Source: Bacillota bacterium (GTDB lineage Bacteria > Bacillota > Bacilli > Tumebacillales > Effusibacillaceae). From it: DNA of 23,750 nt. This document shows, piece by piece, positions 1 to 7,467 of the stretch. Numbering within the stretch: the stretch's first letter is position 1; each line of letters begins with the position of its first letter. The DNA is taken from assembly GCA_020059765.1 (NCBI GenBank), contig JAGVBM010000291.1, positions 1 through 23,750 on the forward strand, in the 5' to 3' direction. The notes beneath the pieces were generated by a model, which was not told where the DNA came from, searched no databases, and saw nothing but the letters and a program-made list of their open reading frames with translations. The position numbers were made by a program, and so were the translations under genes.

Positions 1-459
1 GCTGTCCCAGAACCCCAAAACGATCATATTTTGTTTCTCGACTGATTGGGCGAGCCGTTCACCGATTGTTCCGTCAAACAATTTGTGATAGCCGGACAAG
101 TCGGGGTACAAATAAGGCAAATCAAAGACGCCGAGTTCCGGAATCAAGCCGCTTACTTTGGAAAGAGCCGGTGCGATCATTTGAACATTTCCTTGATTCA
201 GCGCCTGCAATTCTTCCGAGTCTTTGTACAGCGAACCGTTTGAAAACACCTGAACCTCAACTTTTCCTTTCGTTCTTTCTTTGATCAATTTGGCAAACAG
301 GCGGGCAGCTTGTCCTTTCGGGGTATCTTCCCCCACAACATGAGAAAACCGGAGCACAATCTTTTCGTCGGATCCGACTTGTTCGTAATCGGTTGCTCTG
401 GCGGAACATCCGGTGATCAGCAACAACGTGAGCAAAACTGCAAAAAATCTGCTATGCAA
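1..459 (-). CDS. TRAP transporter solute-binding protein DctP, partial (N-terminal 153 residues)
   Basis: This reading frame is open from a TTG start at 459 to the left edge, so the 3' end lies outside the window. A GGAGGAG ribosome site (472-466) sits 6 nt before the TTG. The first residues form a lipoprotein signal peptide with lipobox ITGC (Cys18), so the protein should be tethered outside the membrane. The mature part starts with IVLRFSHVVGEDTPKGQAA and has LYKDSEELQALNQGNVQMIAP, which matches the DctP family and resembles the complete DctP encoded at 612-1640. Family knowledge: DctP proteins capture organic acids such as C4-dicarboxylates and hand them to a DctQM membrane unit. It is transcribed divergently from the complete TRAP operon, so the two SBP genes share the 460-611 gap. 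Whether it has its own QM genes beyond the edge cannot be seen. Confidence 0.9.
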   Translation of the reverse strand, partial: MHSRFFAVLLTLLLITGCSARATDYEQVGSDEKIVLRFSHVVGEDTPKGQAARLFAKLIKERTKGKVEVQVFSNGSLYKDSEELQALNQGNVQMIAPALSKVSGLIPELGVFDLPYLYPDLSGYHKLFDGTIGERLAQSVEKQNMIVLGFWDS

Positions 460-503
460 ATCTGTCTCCTCCAAAAATGCAGATTCATATATTTCTATTT
501 TTC

Positions 504-521
504 AGACCAAAAAGACCAAAA
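504..521. repeat. Tandem 9-bp direct repeat in the divergent dctP/dctP promoter region
   Basis: AGACCAAAA occurs twice back to back (504-512 and 513-521) in the AT-rich 152-bp gap between the two divergent dctP genes. The position would suit an operator or activator site for either gene. No specific regulator can be named. The rest of the gap is AT-rich, with no convincing sigma-A hexamer pair. Confidence 0.5.
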
Positions 522-611
522 GAAACGATATGTTCTAAATATTTTAATAAATGAACTTTTATGCAACGATTGAACTGCAAAATAAATCATAGATAACAGG
601 GGGCAATCGAG

Positions 612-1640
612 ATGTTTGCAACAAAGAAAATGAAAGCGTTTACGGTATTGCTGCTGAGCGGTACGTTGTTGGCCGGCTGCGGCGGCGGCGCTCAAAAAAC
701 CGGAGAGAACAGCACCTATACAAAAGAAAAACCGCTCGTGATCAAGTTCTCTCATGTTACTACCGCTGACAGCCCAAAAGGGAAAGCGGCAGACAAATTT
801 AAAGAACTGATGGAGAAAAAGAGCGACGGCAAAGTCAAAGTCGAAACCTATCCGTCTTCTCAATTATACGGCGACAAGGACGAGTTGGAAAACCTGCAAT
901 TGGGCAACGTGCAGATTATCGCTCCTTCCGTTACCAAATTGGTGGGTCTGAATCCTCAATTCCAGATCGTTGACATGCCTTTTCTCTTCAAGAATCGGGA
1001 GAGCGTTCTGAAATTCTGGGACGGAGAGCTTGGCAACAAACTGATGAACTCTCTCGACAGCAAGAATATCAAAGGAATGGCAATGTGGGAAAACGGGTTC
1101 AAACATTTTACGTCCAACAAACCGCTGACGAAACCGGAAGACTTTAACGGACAAAAATTCCGCACGCAGGCCGGGAAAGTGTTGGAAGCGCAATTCAAAG
1201 CCTTGGGAGCGGGGGCCGCAACGATTCCCTTTGGCGAAACGTATACGGCACTGCAGCAAAAGACGGTGGACGGACAGGAAAATACGTTTAACAACATGGA
1301 TACGCAAAAGTACGCGGAAGTGCAAAAGTACATGCTTGTTTCCGAGCACGGACGACTCGATTATGTCGTGTTAACCAACAAGAAATGGTATGACAGCCTG
1401 CCGCAAGACATTAAAAAATCGTTTGACGAAGCAATGAAAGAAGCAACCGTATATGAACGCCAACTGGCCGTAGAACTGGACAAACAATCATTTGAAAACT
1501 TGAAAAACAGCAAAAAGATGGAGATTGTCGAACTTCAACCGGAAATGCGCGAAAAGTTTGCAAAGAAAATGGAATCTGTCTATACCGAATTTGAAAAAGT
1601 GATCGGCAAAGAGCTGATTGATGGAGTCAAAAAGCTGTAA
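612..1640 (+). CDS. dctP: TRAP transporter solute-binding lipoprotein DctP
   Basis: This is a 342-residue extracytoplasmic binding protein of the DctP family. The N-terminus has a lysine-rich start, a hydrophobic stretch and lipobox LLAGC (Cys23), so it should be a membrane-anchored lipoprotein. Family signatures are VIKFSHVTTADSPKGKAA near residue 42, FNGQKFRTQAG with the carboxylate-binding arginine at about R184, and IPFGETYTALQQKTVDGQEN at 205-224. It should bind an organic acid and deliver it to the DctQ/DctM pair encoded downstream, energised by an ion gradient. An AGGGGG ribosome site ends about 8 nt before the ATG. A second in-frame ATG at 630 is possible but has a poorer site. A cre-like sequence lies inside the first codons. 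The exact substrate cannot be read from sequence. Confidence 0.93.
   Translation: MFATKKMKAFTVLLLSGTLLAGCGGGAQKTGENSTYTKEKPLVIKFSHVTTADSPKGKAADKFKELMEKKSDGKVKVETYPSSQLYGDKDELENLQLGNVQIIAPSVTKLVGLNPQFQIVDMPFLFKNRESVLKFWDGELGNKLMNSLDSKNIKGMAMWENGFKHFTSNKPLTKPEDFNGQKFRTQAGKVLEAQFKALGAGAATIPFGETYTALQQKTVDGQENTFNNMDTQKYAEVQKYMLVSEHGRLDYVVLTNKKWYDSLPQDIKKSFDEAMKEATVYERQLAVELDKQSFENLKNSKKMEIVELQPEMREKFAKKMESVYTEFEKVIGKELIDGVKKL
631..644 (+). promoter_or_regulatory. Candidate CcpA catabolite-responsive element (cre) in the start of dctP
   Basis: TGAAAGCGTTTACG matches the Bacillus cre consensus TGWAARCGYTWNCW at 13 of 14 positions; only the last base (G instead of A/T) differs. It lies about 20 bp inside the dctP coding region. 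Intragenic cre sites near the 5' end are known to work by roadblock. This suggests carbon catabolite repression of the TRAP operon. Codon constraints could produce the match by chance, so confidence is moderate. Confidence 0.5.
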
Positions 1641-1662
1641 TCAACAACCGGTTTGGCTTATG

Positions 1663-1701
1663 AAGGCGCACTTTCTCGGCACGGGAGAGTGCCTTTCTTT
1701 T
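1663..1701 (+). terminator. Terminator-like hairpin between dctP and dctQ
   Basis: Two arms, AAGGC-g-CACT-t-TCTC at 1663-1677 and GAGAGTGCCTT at about 1685-1695, pair with two single-base bulges and are followed by TTTCTTTT. It lies in the 86-bp gap between dctP and dctQ. A leaky terminator here would explain a higher dose of binding protein than of membrane subunits, a common arrangement in SBP operons. Confidence 0.55.
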
Positions 1702-1726
1702 CAAGCCGGAAACAGGGGGTTCAAAC

Positions 1727-2203
1727 ATGGCAAAGTGGCGGGAACGTTATGCGAGATTTGAAGATTATTTTGCCGGAACATTGGTCGTCAGCGGGTTGGG
1801 ATTGATCTTCTATGGCGTTTTCATGCGGTATGTGTTGAACAATCCGCAGGCATGGGTGGACGAAATATCAAAATATCTGGTGGTTTGGGGGACGTTGATC
1901 GGCGCCGCAGTTGCGCTGCGGGAAGGACATCACATCCAGGTCGACATTTTATATGATCGGGTGCCGCCAATTGTCAAACGGACTTTTAACATTTTTTCCA
2001 ATCTCTTGGGAATCGTCTTCTCGGTGTTTTTCATCCTGTTTGGCAGCAACCTGCTGAACATGTATCTGGAATTGGATCAACGTTCCACCGATGTGGGCAT
2101 CCCTCTTTGGATCGTCTATTTGGTGCTGCCGATCAGCGGATTGATGCTCGGATACCGGTTTTTGGACTTGCTGCTCGCGAATCTGAAAGGGGAGGTGAAG
2201 TAA
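1727..2203 (+). CDS. dctQ: TRAP transporter small permease subunit DctQ
   Basis: A 158-residue membrane protein with four predicted helices at about 14-36, 45-65, 85-108 and 126-150. The stretch WVDEISKYLVVWGTLIGAA followed by LREGHHIQVD is the hallmark of the DctQ/TRAP small permease family. It pairs with DctM to form the transport unit in the cytoplasmic membrane. The ATG follows an AGGGGG site by about 7 nt. Its stop codon abuts the dctM start, consistent with translational coupling. Confidence 0.93.
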   Translation: MAKWRERYARFEDYFAGTLVVSGLGLIFYGVFMRYVLNNPQAWVDEISKYLVVWGTLIGAAVALREGHHIQVDILYDRVPPIVKRTFNIFSNLLGIVFSVFFILFGSNLLNMYLELDQRSTDVGIPLWIVYLVLPISGLMLGYRFLDLLLANLKGEVK

Positions 2204-3478
2204 ATGGAATGGATCGTGTTCGTGATATTCTTTCTGCTGTTGTTCTTGCGGGTGCCGGTGGCTGTTTCGCTGGTCGTCTCCGCATCTCTGGCGCTGCTTG
2301 ACAGCGGGTACAATTTGAACACGCTGCCGCAAAAAATGTTTTCCTCCCTGGATGTGCCGACACTGATGGCGATCCCCGGTTTTGTCTTTGCGGGAGTGAT
2401 TATGTCGCGCGGGGGAATTTCGAAAGCGTTGATCGATGCGTTGAAAGCATGGATCGGCCATTTCGCGGGAGGTTTGGCGATCGTGACGATTTTGGCCGCT
2501 GCGGTATTTGCGGCCATTTCCGGCTCAAGTCCTGCTACCGCTGCCGCCATCGGGGCGATCATGATTCCCGGAATGGTGGAAGCGGGGTACAGCAAACGGT
2601 ACGCCATGGGCTTGGTTGCCGCTTCAGGCACTTTGGGCATTCTGATTCCGCCTTCCATTCCGCTGATTGTATACGGAACCGTAGCTGAAATATCAATCGG
2701 CAAACTGTTTATTGCCGGTGTCCTGCCGGGTCTGTTTCTGACCGCTGTCTTGGTCATAGTGGCGATGATCTATGCGAAAGTCAAAAATTTTGGCCGTCAA
2801 GCAAAAGCAGGCTGGCAGGATCGGCTGGTGCTCAGCGTGAAGGCGGTACCGGCATTGTTCTTGCCTGTATTGATCTTGGGGACGATTTATTTGGGTGTCG
2901 CTACACCCACAGAGGCCTCCGTCATTGCCAGCGTATATTCGTTGCTTGCGGCTGTCTTTGTGTATAAGCAGATCAGACTTCCCGATACCAGGGTAATCAT
3001 GCGCGAGACGGTCAACACCAGTTCGATGATCTTTCTGATCATCGCGGCGGCCACTGTATTCGGGTTGTATCTGACCAACGAGCAGGTGCCGCAAGATGTG
3101 GCCAAATGGATCATGGCGAACGATGCGAACAAATGGACATTCCTGTTTGGTGCCAACCTGTTGTTCTTTGTCATGGGGATGTTCCTGGAACCGACGTCGA
3201 TCATTCTGATTACACTGCCCATTTTTCTGCCCATTTTAAAACTGCTGGGAATTGATCCGTTCCATTTCGCGATTATCATGACTGTCAACATGGAACTTGG
3301 GATGGTAACGCCGCCTGTCGGTCTGAACCTGTTTGTTGTCAGCGGCATTTCACGGGAAAAACTGGAGGAAGTCGTCAAAGGAGTGATACCGTTCATTGTC
3401 CTGATGATTGCGGTTTTGTTCCTGATTGTCATTTGGCCCGAATTGTCTCTGTGGCTTCCTGAAAAAATGACGGAATAA
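2204..3478 (+). CDS. dctM: TRAP transporter large permease subunit DctM
   Basis: A 424-residue polytopic membrane protein of normal DctM length with about 12 hydrophobic segments. Family motifs include GSSPATAAAIGAIMIPGM near residue 106 and GTLGILIPPSIPLIVYG near 143, plus a second repeat with GMFLEPTSIILITLPIFLP and MVTPPVGLNLFVVSG in the C-terminal half. It forms the ion-coupled translocation pathway of the TRAP transporter. The ATG directly follows the dctQ stop codon. Its ribosome site GGGGAGGTG lies inside the end of dctQ. The next gene, a peptidase, begins 94 nt later with no clear terminator between. Confidence 0.94.
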   Translation: MEWIVFVIFFLLLFLRVPVAVSLVVSASLALLDSGYNLNTLPQKMFSSLDVPTLMAIPGFVFAGVIMSRGGISKALIDALKAWIGHFAGGLAIVTILAAAVFAAISGSSPATAAAIGAIMIPGMVEAGYSKRYAMGLVAASGTLGILIPPSIPLIVYGTVAEISIGKLFIAGVLPGLFLTAVLVIVAMIYAKVKNFGRQAKAGWQDRLVLSVKAVPALFLPVLILGTIYLGVATPTEASVIASVYSLLAAVFVYKQIRLPDTRVIMRETVNTSSMIFLIIAAATVFGLYLTNEQVPQDVAKWIMANDANKWTFLFGANLLFFVMGMFLEPTSIILITLPIFLPILKLLGIDPFHFAIIMTVNMELGMVTPPVGLNLFVVSGISREKLEEVVKGVIPFIVLMIAVLFLIVIWPELSLWLPEKMTE

Positions 3479-3572
3479 AGGGTTGATCCGCAGCAAGGAA
3501 TTCCCGAGGTTCACAGAGAAGTAACCATACAGCAGTAAGCACGAGTCACTGAACGATAAAGGGGTTGGGCAT

Positions 3573-4682
3573 ATGAATTACTATCGGGAACGTGTCGCCA
3601 AACTGGCTGCCTGGATGGAAGAAACTCATGTGGATCTGACGATTGTCACTTCGCCGGGCAATGTCATGTATCTGAGCGGATTTTACGGCAATCCTCACGA
3701 ACGGTTCATGGGAGTGATTGTTCCGCGGCAAGGAGAGCCCTTTTTGTTGCTGCCCGCACTGGATCGGGATAAAGCGGCAGGCAAGGGAACGATGCCTGTT
3801 TACGGGCACTCGGACACGGATCAGCCGATCGATGTGCTGCGGCAAGCACTCGAACTGAAAGCGGAAGACATGCAAAAGATCGCAATTGAAAAGACGCATC
3901 TGACCGTTTCCCGGCTGGAACAGCTGGAGGCCGATTTTCCCGGCGCGGTGTATGCAAACGCGGAAGATCGTTTGCTGACCATGCGGTTGCAGAAAGATCC
4001 CCATGAGATTGCCATCATGCGGCGTGCCGCCAAACTGGCGGATGAGGCGGTGCGATTCGCGGCGGCACAAATTTCCGTCGGCCGCAGGGAATATGAAATC
4101 GTGCAGGCGGTGGAATCTTTTGCCAGACAGCAAGGGGCCGAACGGATGGCTTTTGAGACCATGGTTCTTGCAGGCGAAAACAGTGCTCTGCCCCACGGTG
4201 TCCCCGGGATGCGGGAGATTCGCCGGGGCGACCTCGTCCTGTTCGACCTGGGGATCGTATGGGAAGGGTATTGTTCGGATATTACGAGAACAGTGGCTGT
4301 GGGGGAAGCAAGCGACGCGCAGCGCCAAATCTACGAAGCAGTACGGGCAGCCAATCAGGCGGCGATTGAGCAGGTTCGTCCCGGAGTGACGGCAGCCGAA
4401 ATTGACCGGGCCGCCCGAGAGGTCATTGCAGACGCGGGGTACGGTGACTATTTCAGCCATCGGGTGGGGCATGGTCTCGGCATCGATGTGCATGAAGCGC
4501 CTTCCATGCACGGGCAAAACGGACAGATTTTGCTGCCGGGCATGACGTTCACAATTGAACCGGGCATTTACCTGCCCGGTGTCGGAGGCGTCCGGATTGA
4601 AGACGATGTGCGGGTGACCGATTCCGGCGTGGAAGTGCTGACCGGCTATCCGAAAGAGCTGCAGATCATCGATCTTGCTTGA
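3573..4682 (+). CDS. M24B family metallopeptidase (Xaa-Pro dipeptidase/aminopeptidase-like)
   Basis: A 369-residue cytoplasmic enzyme with an N-terminal creatinase-like domain (about 1-130) and a C-terminal pita-bread domain. All five metal ligands of the M24 family are present: Asp225 (LVLFDLG), Asp236 (YCSDITRT), His300 (HRVGHGLGIDVHEAP), Glu329 (FTIEPG) and Glu343 (VRIEDD). It probably cleaves peptides with proline at the second position. Some family members act on other amides, so the substrate is not certain. The ATG has an AAAGGGG site about 8 nt upstream. It follows the TRAP operon in the same direction and may be co-transcribed. A strong hairpin terminator comes directly after the stop. 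Confidence 0.88.
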   Translation: MNYYRERVAKLAAWMEETHVDLTIVTSPGNVMYLSGFYGNPHERFMGVIVPRQGEPFLLLPALDRDKAAGKGTMPVYGHSDTDQPIDVLRQALELKAEDMQKIAIEKTHLTVSRLEQLEADFPGAVYANAEDRLLTMRLQKDPHEIAIMRRAAKLADEAVRFAAAQISVGRREYEIVQAVESFARQQGAERMAFETMVLAGENSALPHGVPGMREIRRGDLVLFDLGIVWEGYCSDITRTVAVGEASDAQRQIYEAVRAANQAAIEQVRPGVTAAEIDRAAREVIADAGYGDYFSHRVGHGLGIDVHEAPSMHGQNGQILLPGMTFTIEPGIYLPGVGGVRIEDDVRVTDSGVEVLTGYPKELQIIDLA

Positions 4683-4692
4683 GACAACGACA

Positions 4693-4726
4693 GGCCTGTG
4701 CGCGTGCCACCGTACAGGCTTGTTTG
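4693..4726 (+). terminator. Rho-independent terminator of the M24 peptidase gene
   Basis: GCCTGTGCG (4694-4702) pairs with CGTACAGGC (4711-4719) as a 9-bp stem with one G-T pair and an 8-nt loop. It is followed by TTGTTT. It begins 11 nt after the peptidase stop codon. The T tract is interrupted, so efficiency is uncertain. Confidence 0.65.
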
Positions 4727-4820
4727 CATCTGTGGAAATCAGTTTGCATCTGTGGAAATCAGTTTGCATCTGTGGAAATCAGTTTGCATCTGTGGAAATC
4801 AGTTTGCATCTGTCGAAATC
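4721..4820. repeat. Five tandem copies of a 20-bp unit (minisatellite)
   Basis: The unit AGTTTGCATCTGTGGAAATC is repeated five times without gaps: 4721-4740, 4741-4760, 4761-4780, 4781-4800 and 4801-4820. The three central copies are identical. The first copy differs at its first base, and the last has C for G (TGTCGAAATC). The last copy overlaps the stop codon of the rhomboid gene on the minus strand (4819-4821). There are no spacers, so this is not CRISPR. A 20-bp period shifts the reading frame with each copy, so the array is not coding. On the minus strand each unit carries ATTTCCACA, which differs at two positions from the DnaA box TTATCCACA. Confidence 0.95.
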
Positions 4821-5988
4821 ACTGCCACAAGGTGAACCCCAACTTGACAAGCCCCAGCAGCAAGATCAGGTAGACAACCGTTGCGACAGGTTGATGCCGG
4901 CGCAGCTTCTGACCCGGCAACCCGACGGCGGATGCGGCAAGAAAACCGCCGATCAATCCTCCGATATGTCCCGAAATACTGATTTGCGGAATCGTGAACC
5001 CGAGCAGCAAGTTGATGAGCAGGGTCGTCCAAACGGCTCCGCCCATCGTTTTGCGAAAAAAGTCTTTGCGCTGCGTTCCGAAATAGAGGAGTGAGCCCAA
5101 CAATCCGAAAATCGCACCGGAAGCGCCGGCAGCCGGGTACGGAGAAAACGCGAAACTGGCGATATTGCCGCCGACACCGGACAGCAAAAAGATAAGCAGG
5201 AATCGGTTGCTTCCGTAAATCCATTCCGCATCCCGCAGCGAATAGAGGGCGAAGGAGTTGACCATCAAATGCAGCACCGAAACGTGCAAAAACATGGGGG
5301 CAACCAACCGCCAGTATTCGCCCGCGACAATCAAGCGGTTCACTTTGGCGCCGAATCGGTAGAGTACCTCCGCGTTGCCGGGAAAACCTTGCGTGACCAT
5401 CCAGACAAACATTCCAATGATCAGAACAAGCAAGGACAGAACCGCTTTTGACGAACTTTGGACAAATACTTTGCCCCATTCCGCACGTCGCGTTTCCAGT
5501 GCGTCTTCGATCTGCTGCTGCAAATCACCGGTTGCCGAACGGGAACTCGACAGGTCGGCTGCTTCCCGCAGGCTTGCTGCCGACAGGATCTGCCGATTGT
5601 ACCAGGGTATGTTTGAATGCAGGGAACAGGTTTCCAGATCAAACCAGGCCGTATGGATGGCAATGTCCGGTGCCGCTTCGAAACGTTCCATTCCGTTCAG
5701 CAGCAGCACTTCCTCGTTGTCCGGCTGATGGACGTATACGACCAACTGGATAACGGTCAAGCTTTGATAGGGATGGTCCCGCAGGATTTCCTGCGATTCT
5801 TTGAAAGAAGATTCGAAGATGTCCGCAAAGGAAATGAGGTTTTCCCTGCGGATCAACCGGAGCAGAACACCTCGCCCCGACTGGGATCGGAACAGGGAAG
5901 GCTCGGCAAACAATACGCCGGGCGGATACCAGGTGTAGCCCATTTTTTGCACGAGCAGATGTGCGAGCGCTAGTTCAAATGACTCCAT
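4819..5988 (-). CDS. Rhomboid family intramembrane serine protease (GluP/YqgP-like)
   Basis: A 389-residue protein with a soluble N-terminal region of about 175 residues and a C-terminal six-to-seven-helix rhomboid domain. The catalytic serine is Ser290 in GASGAIFG and the catalytic histidine is His341 in ISGHIGGLIGG. The HVSVLHLMVNS segment (His235, His240, Asn244) supplies the oxyanion-side residues. It should cut membrane proteins within or near their transmembrane segments. The architecture resembles Bacillus subtilis GluP/YqgP, but the C-terminal TPR part of GluP is absent. The ATG follows an AGGAGG site by about 8 nt. It lies 45 bp downstream of the XRE/TPR gene on the same strand and is probably co-transcribed. 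A tandem repeat starts within its stop codon. Confidence 0.9.
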   Translation of the reverse strand: MESFELALAHLLVQKMGYTWYPPGVLFAEPSLFRSQSGRGVLLRLIRRENLISFADIFESSFKESQEILRDHPYQSLTVIQLVVYVHQPDNEEVLLLNGMERFEAAPDIAIHTAWFDLETCSLHSNIPWYNRQILSAASLREAADLSSSRSATGDLQQQIEDALETRRAEWGKVFVQSSSKAVLSLLVLIIGMFVWMVTQGFPGNAEVLYRFGAKVNRLIVAGEYWRLVAPMFLHVSVLHLMVNSFALYSLRDAEWIYGSNRFLLIFLLSGVGGNIASFAFSPYPAAGASGAIFGLLGSLLYFGTQRKDFFRKTMGGAVWTTLLINLLLGFTIPQISISGHIGGLIGGFLAASAVGLPGQKLRRHQPVATVVYLILLLGLVKLGFTLWQ

Positions 5989-6033
5989 CGTTTCATCCTC
6001 CTGCCCCGATTTAACCGGAAAGGTTCATCCGCG

Positions 6034-7182
6034 TCAATTGGAGGCTGATGCTTTGCCCAAGACTTGGGTCAAGCGGGTGTAGCATTTTGCGATTTGCTCG
6101 GAATTTGCCAGTTCCTCCCAAATGTCGATCATTTCTTTAATGGTTTCGGCGGCCAGCATGTACATTCCTTTTGCCTCCTGGATTTCTGACAGGACTTGCA
6201 GGGTCAATGCTTTTTGCCGCAGAGACCGGGGGGATTTGAGCGCTTCCGTTGCATAACCCATCGCGAGATCCAGATTGCCTTTCTGCAGGTACAGTTTGGC
6301 GAGGATCTGATGATCGGCGGACGAATACAAAGACGGTTCCAGAGGAGTTTCCGTCGGAGACACGATCTCTTTGTACAATTGAAGGTTGGCTGCGCCGCGA
6401 AGCAGTTCCACACTTCGCAGGAGTGTCGAAGCGCGGTGTGCCATCGTCGTGGAAATTTGAAATTTCTTTTCGCCTTGGGCTGTCAGGGATGATTCGAGAT
6501 AAATTTGTGCGAGTTCTTCGAGAGTGGAAGGAAATTTCCATTTTTGTTCGCAATCATTGATGATGCGCAGCATATCGTCGTACCGTCTTTCTTCCAAATA
6601 AAATTTAACCATCTGCACAATGCATTCAAATGTATCGGCAAACCGGACGGACGATTCCCCTTTGCAGATCTGGTAGGCCTTTTGCCAATAATGATCAGCG
6701 ACTTCCGTGTTTCCTTGTTCTGCATACAAACGGCCCATTTTGGTCCAAATAGATAATAAAATCGTAGTATCGCTTTGCCATTTTTCTTCCAATCCTTCGA
6801 GGAGCCGCAATGCACCTGTATAATCTCCTTGCCGAAGACGGCACTCCGCCAACAACACATCGTTGAACCGTCCGAACCTGTCCGATTCCGGAATGCGGGA
6901 ACGAAGCATGGTTTCCGCTGCCTCCACTTGATTGGACAACAATAAGGTATGAGCAATCAGGATGACCGACTGGTCTTCCCAATCGGATGATTCTTCAACC
7001 GCAAGTTCTTCCAATGACACGCCGAGTTTTTCAGCGATGGCACGGAGCACTTTTTCCGAAGGGTTGGCCCGGTCGGACTCGATCAGACTGATCATGCTGG
7101 GGGTCACAATCCCGTCAGCCAGTTCACTTTGGGTGAGACCTCGTTTGATCCGCAATTCGCGAATTCTGATTCCTACAGGCAT
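6034..7182 (-). CDS. XRE-family HTH transcriptional regulator with TPR-like domain
   Basis: The ATG at 7182 was chosen because AAGGAGGG (7196-7189) lies 6 nt before it; an upstream in-frame start at 7254 lacks a comparable site. The protein has 382 residues. Residues 5-60 form an XRE/Cro-type helix-turn-helix (IRELRIKRGLTQSELADG, then PSMISLIESDRANPS). The remainder is helical, with repeated pairs of aromatic and alanine positions typical of tetratricopeptide repeats, such as LAKLYLQKGNLDLAMGYATE near the C-terminus. HTH-TPR regulators often respond to peptides or partner proteins. Neither the ligand nor the targets can be read here. It precedes the rhomboid gene by 45 bp in the same direction. 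Confidence 0.85.
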   Translation of the reverse strand: MPVGIRIRELRIKRGLTQSELADGIVTPSMISLIESDRANPSEKVLRAIAEKLGVSLEELAVEESSDWEDQSVILIAHTLLLSNQVEAAETMLRSRIPESDRFGRFNDVLLAECRLRQGDYTGALRLLEGLEEKWQSDTTILLSIWTKMGRLYAEQGNTEVADHYWQKAYQICKGESSVRFADTFECIVQMVKFYLEERRYDDMLRIINDCEQKWKFPSTLEELAQIYLESSLTAQGEKKFQISTTMAHRASTLLRSVELLRGAANLQLYKEIVSPTETPLEPSLYSSADHQILAKLYLQKGNLDLAMGYATEALKSPRSLRQKALTLQVLSEIQEAKGMYMLAAETIKEMIDIWEELANSEQIAKCYTRLTQVLGKASASN

Positions 7183-7277
7183 TATGAACCCTCCTTGGAT
7201 GCGGCGTAGGGCAGGGAAAGAGTACCATATGTCAGCAGGGGTTGCAATATGCAAACGTTCGCACGGATCCGTATTGG

Positions 7278-7306
7278 TTGATTTTTCTATAGTTTGCTTC
7301 TATAAT
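7278..7306 (+). promoter_or_regulatory. Sigma-A-type promoter for the nfu-trxA group
   Basis: TTGATT (7278-7283) and a perfect TATAAT (7301-7306) are separated by exactly 17 nt in an AT-rich stretch. Transcription would begin near 7313, leaving a leader of about 155 nt before the NifU-like gene. Confidence 0.75.
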
Positions 7307-7312
7307 TTTTAT

Positions 7313-7467
7313 AGTGGCTATTTTGTAATGCAGGTCACATACGTGCCGGATGTGTTGGTATACATTGAGTTATGTGTAGCTTATCAATCGATCGGGTGAA
7401 TGCACAAGACCTCATTGGTGATACTAGCAGCAGGGCACTTCTCATGAAAGTGATGGAGGGGATTTGC
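7313..7467 (+). other. Long untranslated leader of the NifU-domain gene
   Basis: About 155 nt lie between the predicted transcription start and the ATG at 7468. It contains short possible hairpins (CACAT/ATGTG near 7337-7355, ACAT/ATGT near 7363-7376). An in-frame upstream extension of the gene, ATG 7372, has no ribosome site. No known riboswitch or T-box core was recognised. Confidence 0.35.

Noticed and set aside
3546..4769. A 407-codon open frame on the minus strand over the peptidase gene
   Set aside because: The plus-strand gene has all M24 metal ligands. The antisense frame has no domain and runs into the tandem repeat.
4721..4820. CRISPR-like array
   Set aside because: The units are contiguous with no spacers and there are no cas genes.
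4675..5094. An open frame encoding repeated peptides from the 20-bp units
   Set aside because: A 20-bp period changes frame at every copy, there is no ribosome site, and the rest is antisense to the rhomboid gene.
7372..7467. An N-terminal extension of the NifU-domain protein from ATG 7372
   Set aside because: There is no ribosome site, the extension is not like the family, and ATG 7468 has a good GGAGGGG.
7313..7467. T-box or known riboswitch in the leader
   Set aside because: No T-box core or other recognisable conserved motif was found by eye.
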